From positions 1 through 9,930 of the forward strand of contig CAKTED010000040.1 in assembly GCA_934546725.1 (NCBI GenBank): a stretch of 9,930 nt of DNA. The letters are read 5' to 3'. The notes under the pieces are model-generated. The model ran no database searches and was not told the DNA's origin. It saw nothing but the letters and a program-made list of their open reading frames with translations. How positions within the stretch are numbered: position 1 is the first letter of the stretch; each line of letters starts with the position of its first letter. Position numbers and translations under genes: made by a program. The DNA comes from an uncultured Oscillospiraceae bacterium (GTDB taxonomy: Bacteria; Bacillota; Clostridia; Oscillospirales; Oscillospiraceae). Of the stretch, positions 6,602-9,930 are shown piece after piece.

Positions 6602-6662
6602 CGTCATTCAGTGGCCACGCCAGTGGCCGTGGAATCCCATAAGGAGGGTGGAAAGGTCCGTC
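6602..6662 (+). repeat. Half element E5 (left half only)
   Basis: It starts with CGTCATTCAG, followed by the perfect hairpin GGCCACGCCAGTGGCC, then GTGGAATCCCATAAGGAGGG, after which homology fades in the centre of the element. The right half and its terminal repeat are absent; the gap is filled by a short A/C-rich stretch and the terminator of the convergent gene. Confidence 0.75.
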
Positions 6663-6686
6663 CCTCACACAACACCCTCACAACCC

Positions 6687-6726
6687 ACAAAAAAGGACCC
6701 GGCGCGTTTTTTCGCGCCGGGTCCTT
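6687..6726 (-). terminator. Intrinsic terminator of the URO-D-family gene
   Basis: AAGGACCCGGCGCG (6693-6706) and CGCGCCGGGTCCTT (6713-6726) form a perfect 14-bp GC-rich stem with a 6-base loop. On the - strand the stem is followed by TTTTTT (complement of 6689-6694, partly shared with the stem). It begins 17 bases beyond the stop codon of the - strand gene ending at 6743, the normal place for a strong Rho-independent terminator. Confidence 0.93.
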
Positions 6727-6742
6727 ACACAAAAGCGGCAGA

Positions 6743-7753
6743 TCAGATGCCGTAATGCTCCTTATTGTACTTGTCGATCTCGTCGTCAATGATGGGATCG
6801 TGGTCGGGATAGATGGTGCCGGGGCCGCCGTAGGTGATGCTGGGGATGAAGTGACCCATGGGGCCGAACTTCTCGCAGGTATTGCGGACGTAGGCGCGGA
6901 TCTCCTCCTCGGTGGAATCCTCGCGGTCAACAACTGCCATGTCTATGCCGCCCTGGAGGGTGATGCGGCCGTCGGCCTGCTTGAGAAGCTTCTCAATATT
7001 GTTCTGCGGGAGAACGCCCTGCCATACGTCGATATGCAGGTCAATGAGGTCCTCAAGGATGGGCTCGAGGAAGCTGTCGGCATGGTGGACGATGATGATG
7101 CCCTGATCGTGCAGGTAGCCGTAGATCTTCTCGTACTGGGGCTTGATGAACTCGCGCCACTGATCGGGGTTGATGAAGAGGTTGGTCTTGGAGCCCCAGT
7201 CGTCATGAGAAAGGACGAGGTCGGGGTGAACGTGCTCAACGAGGGTCTTGAACACCTGCAGGCGATAGTCGCCAATGGCCTCGCAGAGCTCGTGCATTGC
7301 CTCGGGCTCCTCGTAGAGGTTGATGAAGAGGTCCTCAAAGCCCATGAGGAAGTGCAGCTCCTCAAAAACGCCGGTGTACATGAAGGGCATGAGGAACTGG
7401 TCGTTGCGGTCAACGGCGTTGCAGCGCTCGATGAAGGGCTCCCAGATCTTCTCATCCTTCAGGGCGTTGTAGATATCGGGGACCTTGACGTAGTCGCGCC
7501 AGTGGGTGATGTCCTTGATGACCTTGTTCTCGTCGGTAACGTGGGGCATAACGGCAACGTAGCCGTCAGGCCAGATGAGCTCCGTGCCGAAAACGTCCTT
7601 GATGGGGTCCATGCCCATGGAGTAGGAGCCGCGGACAAAGCCCTCGATGGGGTCGCCGGGCAGGAATGCGCCATATTCATACTGCTTTACAAGGCGATCG
7701 GGCTTGCCGTCTTTTTTAAGAGTTTCAAGAAAATTCTGCTTTCTGGTAAGCAT
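6743..7753 (-). CDS. Uroporphyrinogen decarboxylase (URO-D) family protein, probable corrinoid-linked methyltransferase type
   Basis: The product is 336 residues. The URO-D TIM-barrel signature is seen in LSHDDWGSKTNLFINPDQWREF, the IIIVHHADSFLEPILEDLIDL strand-helix, and the GRITLQGGID segment. It lacks the N-terminal substrate-binding motif of true HemE and resembles the MtaA/MtbA/CmuA-like branch that moves methyl groups to or from corrinoid proteins; this is family inference. The metal site usually seen as HxCGN reads HHADS here, so the Cys is missing. No corrinoid protein or partner methyltransferase is adjacent. The start at 7753 is chosen because AAAGGATGG lies upstream at normal distance; a TTG seven codons earlier is possible but would overlap that site. 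The gene has its own promoter and strong terminator. Its codon use is less dominated by GCG than its neighbours (many GCC, ATC, GAG, AAG), as in highly expressed genes. Confidence 0.85.
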   Translation of the reverse strand: MLTRKQNFLETLKKDGKPDRLVKQYEYGAFLPGDPIEGFVRGSYSMGMDPIKDVFGTELIWPDGYVAVMPHVTDENKVIKDITHWRDYVKVPDIYNALKDEKIWEPFIERCNAVDRNDQFLMPFMYTGVFEELHFLMGFEDLFINLYEEPEAMHELCEAIGDYRLQVFKTLVEHVHPDLVLSHDDWGSKTNLFINPDQWREFIKPQYEKIYGYLHDQGIIIVHHADSFLEPILEDLIDLHIDVWQGVLPQNNIEKLLKQADGRITLQGGIDMAVVDREDSTEEEIRAYVRNTCEKFGPMGHFIPSITYGGPGTIYPDHDPIIDDEIDKYNKEHYGI

Positions 7754-7799
7754 TTGAAGGTACCATCCTTTCAATAAATTATAAACTTTTCCTGGGTCA

Positions 7800-7829
7800 A
7801 TAATACCGCGAAAAAACGGCTTTTGTCAA
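7800..7829 (-). promoter_or_regulatory. Sigma-A-type promoter of the URO-D-family gene
   Basis: On the - strand TTGACA (complement of 7824-7829) and TATTAT (complement of 7800-7805) are separated by 18 bases, near consensus for a housekeeping promoter. The -10 is about 47 bases upstream of the chosen start codon. The surrounding 7754-7866 gap is AT-rich against the GC-rich flanks and holds nothing else I can identify. Confidence 0.8.
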
Positions 7830-7866
7830 CAATTTATTACGCATTGGGGCAAACTTCATAAAAAGT

Positions 7867-8598
7867 TTACAGGGAGTAGAAGAGCGCGGCGAGGTCGGCG
7901 GTGACGTCCTCGCCAAAGCTTGCCAGAGTGATAACGGCGATGTAGTTCCCCTGCTTCATGCAGATGAGCTTTTCATAGACCGTCATCTCGGAAAGAACAC
8001 CTGTTATATCGATAGCGTCGCACGTTTCGCCGCAGAAATCAACCGTGGTTTTTTCGCAGTTCACGTCGGAATACCCGGCGGAGGTGAGCGCGTCACCCAG
8101 GTTGGAGATGGCGATATCAACGTAGCCCGCGGTGTCGAGCGCGGTGCCGTAGAGCACGCCGAGGTTTTCAAAAACGATGTTCATCGTGACGAGGCCGCTT
8201 TCGGCCATGGCGTACATGTCGTAAATAACGCTGCTGCTGCGCAGGGTCTCCGCGATCTCCTCATCGTCCATGGAGTCGATCACGAGGCCGTTGAGGTTCG
8301 CAATCTCCTCGTCGCTGTAATACGTCCAGCTTTCGTCGAGCGTGCAGCCGATGCCGAGAAAGTCGTTTTTGTAAACGCCGCCGGTCATGGAGCCAAATTC
8401 ATAGTCCGGGCCGTCGTCGGCGGGGGCGGTGGGCTCGTCCAAGGGGACGTCGGCCGTGGGGGTGTCGCCGGTGTCGGCGGTCGGCGCGGAGCTTTCAAGC
8501 GGCTCGACCGTACCGGTAGGGGTCTTTTCTGCGCCGCAGGCGGCGAGGCTGAGGAGCATGCCCAGCGCGAGCGCCAGGGCAAGAAGCTTTTTTTTCAT
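7867..8598 (-). CDS. Predicted lipoprotein of unknown function
   Basis: The product is 243 residues. MKKK is followed by a hydrophobic stretch and LAAC, a lipobox with the modified Cys at residue 21, so it is predicted to be exported and anchored to the outer face of the membrane. Residues about 23-68 are a Thr/Pro/Asp-rich acidic linker. From about residue 70 (GGVYKNDFLGIGCTLDESW) a compact domain follows; its end, ICMKQGNYIAVITLASFGED, resembles uncharacterised Clostridial lipoproteins I recall only as hypothetical. The mature domain has several Cys (IGC, VNC, FCGETC, ICM), unusual for an exposed protein but possible in an anaerobe. No catalytic motif is recognised. The ribosome binding site is weak (GATGGAAA just upstream). 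It has its own promoter at 8664-8692 and no visible terminator. Confidence 0.85.
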   Translation of the reverse strand: MKKKLLALALALGMLLSLAACGAEKTPTGTVEPLESSAPTADTGDTPTADVPLDEPTAPADDGPDYEFGSMTGGVYKNDFLGIGCTLDESWTYYSDEEIANLNGLVIDSMDDEEIAETLRSSSVIYDMYAMAESGLVTMNIVFENLGVLYGTALDTAGYVDIAISNLGDALTSAGYSDVNCEKTTVDFCGETCDAIDITGVLSEMTVYEKLICMKQGNYIAVITLASFGEDVTADLAALFYSL

Positions 8599-8663
8599 TT
8601 TCCATCATATCCGTTTCCTGAGTTTGGCGCCGCGCGGGATGTGGAAGAGCGCGGCACGGATAC

Positions 8664-8692
8664 ATTATATACGAAACGGCGCGCAACGTCAA
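8664..8692 (-). promoter_or_regulatory. Sigma-A-type promoter of the lipoprotein gene
   Basis: On the - strand TTGACG (complement of 8687-8692) is followed after 17 bases by TATAAT (complement of 8664-8669), an almost perfect housekeeping promoter. Its -35 box overlaps the last codons and stop of the upstream phosphoesterase gene, so the lipoprotein can be transcribed independently. The -10 lies about 65 bases upstream of the start codon. Confidence 0.85.
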
Positions 8693-9564
8693 GTCGGGCC
8701 GCCGGAAGCGCCGCTGCGGAGGGTGACCACCGGCACGTCGAGCGGGTTGAACAGGCGCGGGGCCTGCCCGACCTTCGCAAGACCGGCGGAAACGACAAGG
8801 TATGAGCCATTCTCCATCGGATACGCGCCGCGCGTATACTCCGGGAAGAACTCGCGGTTTGCCGCCAGAAGCCCGCCGTACCCCGGCAGACGGATAAGCC
8901 CGCCGTGGTTGTGCCCCGAAAACGCCAGATCGCAGCCGAGCTCCAGCGCCGCCGCGCCCTCATCCGGCCTGTGCGCGAGCATTACGGTGAAGATGTCGCC
9001 CTGCTCCGCGCGCAGCTCGTCCATGAGCTGGCGCGGCGTTTTTCTGTCCGCGTAGCCGTTCGGATCGTCGATCCCCGCCAGCGCGATGCTCTCCGCGCCG
9101 ACCGTCAGCAGGACGTATTCGTTGCGCAGCGCCGTTACGCCCGTCTCCTCGAACAGAGCCTCGAGCTCGCCGACGCAGCCCGCCGCCCACTCGTGATTGC
9201 CCGTCACATAGTACACGGGCGCGAGCGCCGTAAGCCGAAGAAGCAGCCCGCGAAGCTTTTCCGGCGGGTTGTCCTCGTCCGCAATGTCGCCTGTTATAAC
9301 AATTATATTCGGATTTTTAGCTTTCAGCGCTGTGATGAGCTTTTCGCCGTCCACACCGAGCAGGTCGCCGCCGTGAATATCCGACAGCTGCGCGATGCGG
9401 TAGCCGTCGAACGACGCGGGCAGTCCGGCGAAGCTCAGCTCGTAGCCGCGCGGCTTTACGACGCAGTTGCTGTAATACAGCGCGGCGTATGCCAGCAGCG
9501 CCAGGAGCAGCAGTGACGCCACGATGCGGCGCTTCCGTTTTCTTTGTTTTCGACGCTTGAACAT
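8689..9564 (-). CDS. Membrane-anchored metallophosphoesterase (YkuE/YaeI-like)
   Basis: The product is 291 residues. A very basic N-terminus (KRRKQRKRKRR) precedes one hydrophobic segment at about residues 14-32, predicting a single membrane anchor with the catalytic domain outside. All calcineurin-like metal motifs are present in order: QLSDIHGG (DxH), VITGDIADED (GDxxD), VTGNHEW (GNHE), MLAHRPD, and FSGHNHGG (GHxH). Relatives such as YkuE and YaeI hydrolyse phosphoesters at the cell surface, with UDP-sugar or lipid A-type substrates proposed for some; the substrate here is unknown. The start is fixed by AGGAGG (complement of 9569-9574) four bases upstream. The leader is very short before repeat sequence begins: a fragment of the palindromic element starts 22 bases from the ATG. 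No terminator separates it from the lipoprotein gene. Confidence 0.92.
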   Translation of the reverse strand: MFKRRKQRKRKRRIVASLLLLALLAYAALYYSNCVVKPRGYELSFAGLPASFDGYRIAQLSDIHGGDLLGVDGEKLITALKAKNPNIIVITGDIADEDNPPEKLRGLLLRLTALAPVYYVTGNHEWAAGCVGELEALFEETGVTALRNEYVLLTVGAESIALAGIDDPNGYADRKTPRQLMDELRAEQGDIFTVMLAHRPDEGAAALELGCDLAFSGHNHGGLIRLPGYGGLLAANREFFPEYTRGAYPMENGSYLVVSAGLAKVGQAPRLFNPLDVPVVTLRSGASGGPT

Positions 9565-9585
9565 TTTTCCTCCTAAGGTATTGCT

Positions 9586-9602
9586 GTCATTCAGAGGGAG
9601 CG
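9586..9602 (-). repeat. Terminal fragment of the palindromic repeat (E6)
   Basis: GTCATTCAGAGGGAGCG matches the end of the complete elements (compare 9808 onward), but the homology stops after 17 bases and an A/T-rich linker, 9603-9618, leads to E7. It is a remnant of an end or a site of insertion, directly upstream of the phosphoesterase ribosome binding site. Confidence 0.65.
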
Positions 9603-9618
9603 ATTGTAAAGATTTTTA

Positions 9619-9744
9619 CGTCATTCAGAGCCTGCGAAGCAGGCGAAGAATCCCCTGGTTGGTTCTGCCATGGTAACGACCGTCGTACTGCGCTGCCCCT
9701 CCATAGGGGATTCCACGGGGTACTTCGTACCCCTCTGAATGACG
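9619..9744 (-). repeat. Palindromic repeat element E7 (126 bp, complete, inverted orientation)
   Basis: The 12-bp terminal inverted repeats are at 9619-9630 and 9733-9744. The orientation is opposite to E1-E5: the AGAATCCCC arm comes first and GGATTCCACGGGG last. Its arm hairpins are GCCTGCGAAGCAGGC and GGGGTACTTCGTACCCC, both perfect but different in sequence from those of E1 and E2. Confidence 0.9.
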
Positions 9745-9806
9745 GAGGCTTTGGGTCTCTGCGTCCACTATACCACCGCACCCTGCGCCGCACCTTAACT
9801 CTCACA
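9745..9806 (-). repeat. Conserved 62-bp spacer between E7 and E8 (inverted)
   Basis: Read on the - strand it gives TGTGAGAGTTAAGGTGCGGC, then GCAGGGTGCGGTGG, then TGGACGCAGAGACCCAAAG and CCTC, aligning with the spacers at 1961-2024 and 6540-6601. Its conservation in the inverted array shows that the spacer travels with the element. Confidence 0.75.
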
Positions 9807-9930
9807 CGTCATTCAGAGGGAGCCGCAGGCGACCGAAGAATCCCCCGGTTGGTTCCACCGGGATAGCGACAACGTACTGCTCCGCCCCTGACCAGGGGAT
9901 TCCACGGGGTACTGCGTACCCCCTCTGAAT
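9807..9930 (-). repeat. Palindromic repeat element E8 (inverted, cut by the window end)
   Basis: It begins with CGTCATTCAGAG at 9807-9818 and continues through AGAATCCCCC, the centre, GGGGATTCCACGGGG, the hairpin GGGGTACTGCGTACCCC, and CTCTGAAT at the very end of the window. Only about four bases (expected GACG) are missing. It may be followed by further copies outside the window. Confidence 0.88.

Noticed and set aside
6206..7777. A 523-codon + strand open frame across the repeat array and the URO-D-family gene
   Set aside because: It runs through repeats and the terminator and is antisense to a gene with clear URO-D motifs, promoter and terminator; its Val/Asp/Leu-rich translation is the mirror of that gene's codon pattern.
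7778..7783. A TATAAT hexamer on the - strand closer to the URO-D-family gene as the -10 box
   Set aside because: No -35-like hexamer lies 16-18 bases upstream; TTGACA-18-TATTAT slightly further away is a complete promoter.

Overview
The window looks like chromosomal DNA of a GC-rich, low-copy-repeat-carrying Clostridia (Oscillospiraceae-like, probably a gut anaerobe). The reasons are strong AGGAGG-type ribosome binding sites, TTGACA/TATAAT-like promoters, a HemZ-type oxygen-independent coproporphyrinogen dehydrogenase next to an MBL-fold hydrolase (a common Clostridial pair), a Firmicutes-style LAAC lipoprotein, and CGTCATTCAGAG-type palindromic repeats that I associate with this family. The assignment is inference; there is no rRNA in the window.

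Layout. (1) 2-1803, + strand: the 3' part of an MBL-fold hydrolase gene, overlapping hemZ by one base. (2) 1804-2148: two copies of a 124-bp palindromic repeat separated by a 64-bp spacer. (3) 2215-6267, + strand: a compact gene run of SAM methyltransferase, PaaK-like AMP-forming CoA ligase (4-nt ATGA overlap), mnmA, and a MobA-like NTP transferase fused to a histidine phosphatase. The methyltransferase, ligase and NTP transferase resemble the uncharacterised Desulfovibrio DVU_1556/1553/1551 set, here with the housekeeping tRNA-thiolation gene mnmA inside it. (4) 6268-6662: a second repeat array with one hybrid and two half copies, followed by a strong terminator for the convergent gene. (5) 6743-9564, - strand: a uroporphyrinogen-decarboxylase-family protein (likely corrinoid-linked methyltransferase type) with its own promoter and terminator, an orphan lipoprotein with its own promoter, and a membrane-anchored metallophosphoesterase. 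(6) 9586-9930: a third repeat array in the opposite orientation, running off the window.

How it fits together. Most genes are recognisable housekeeping or accessory enzymes. The two parts worth attention are the DVU_155x-like set, whose chemistry (methyl transfer, adenylation, nucleotidyl transfer, phosphate removal) suggests synthesis or tailoring of a small molecule or cofactor, and the repeat family. All three arrays share not only the palindromic element but also the roughly 62-64 bp spacer, so the repeating unit is about 187 bp. The hairpins in its arms change sequence while staying paired.
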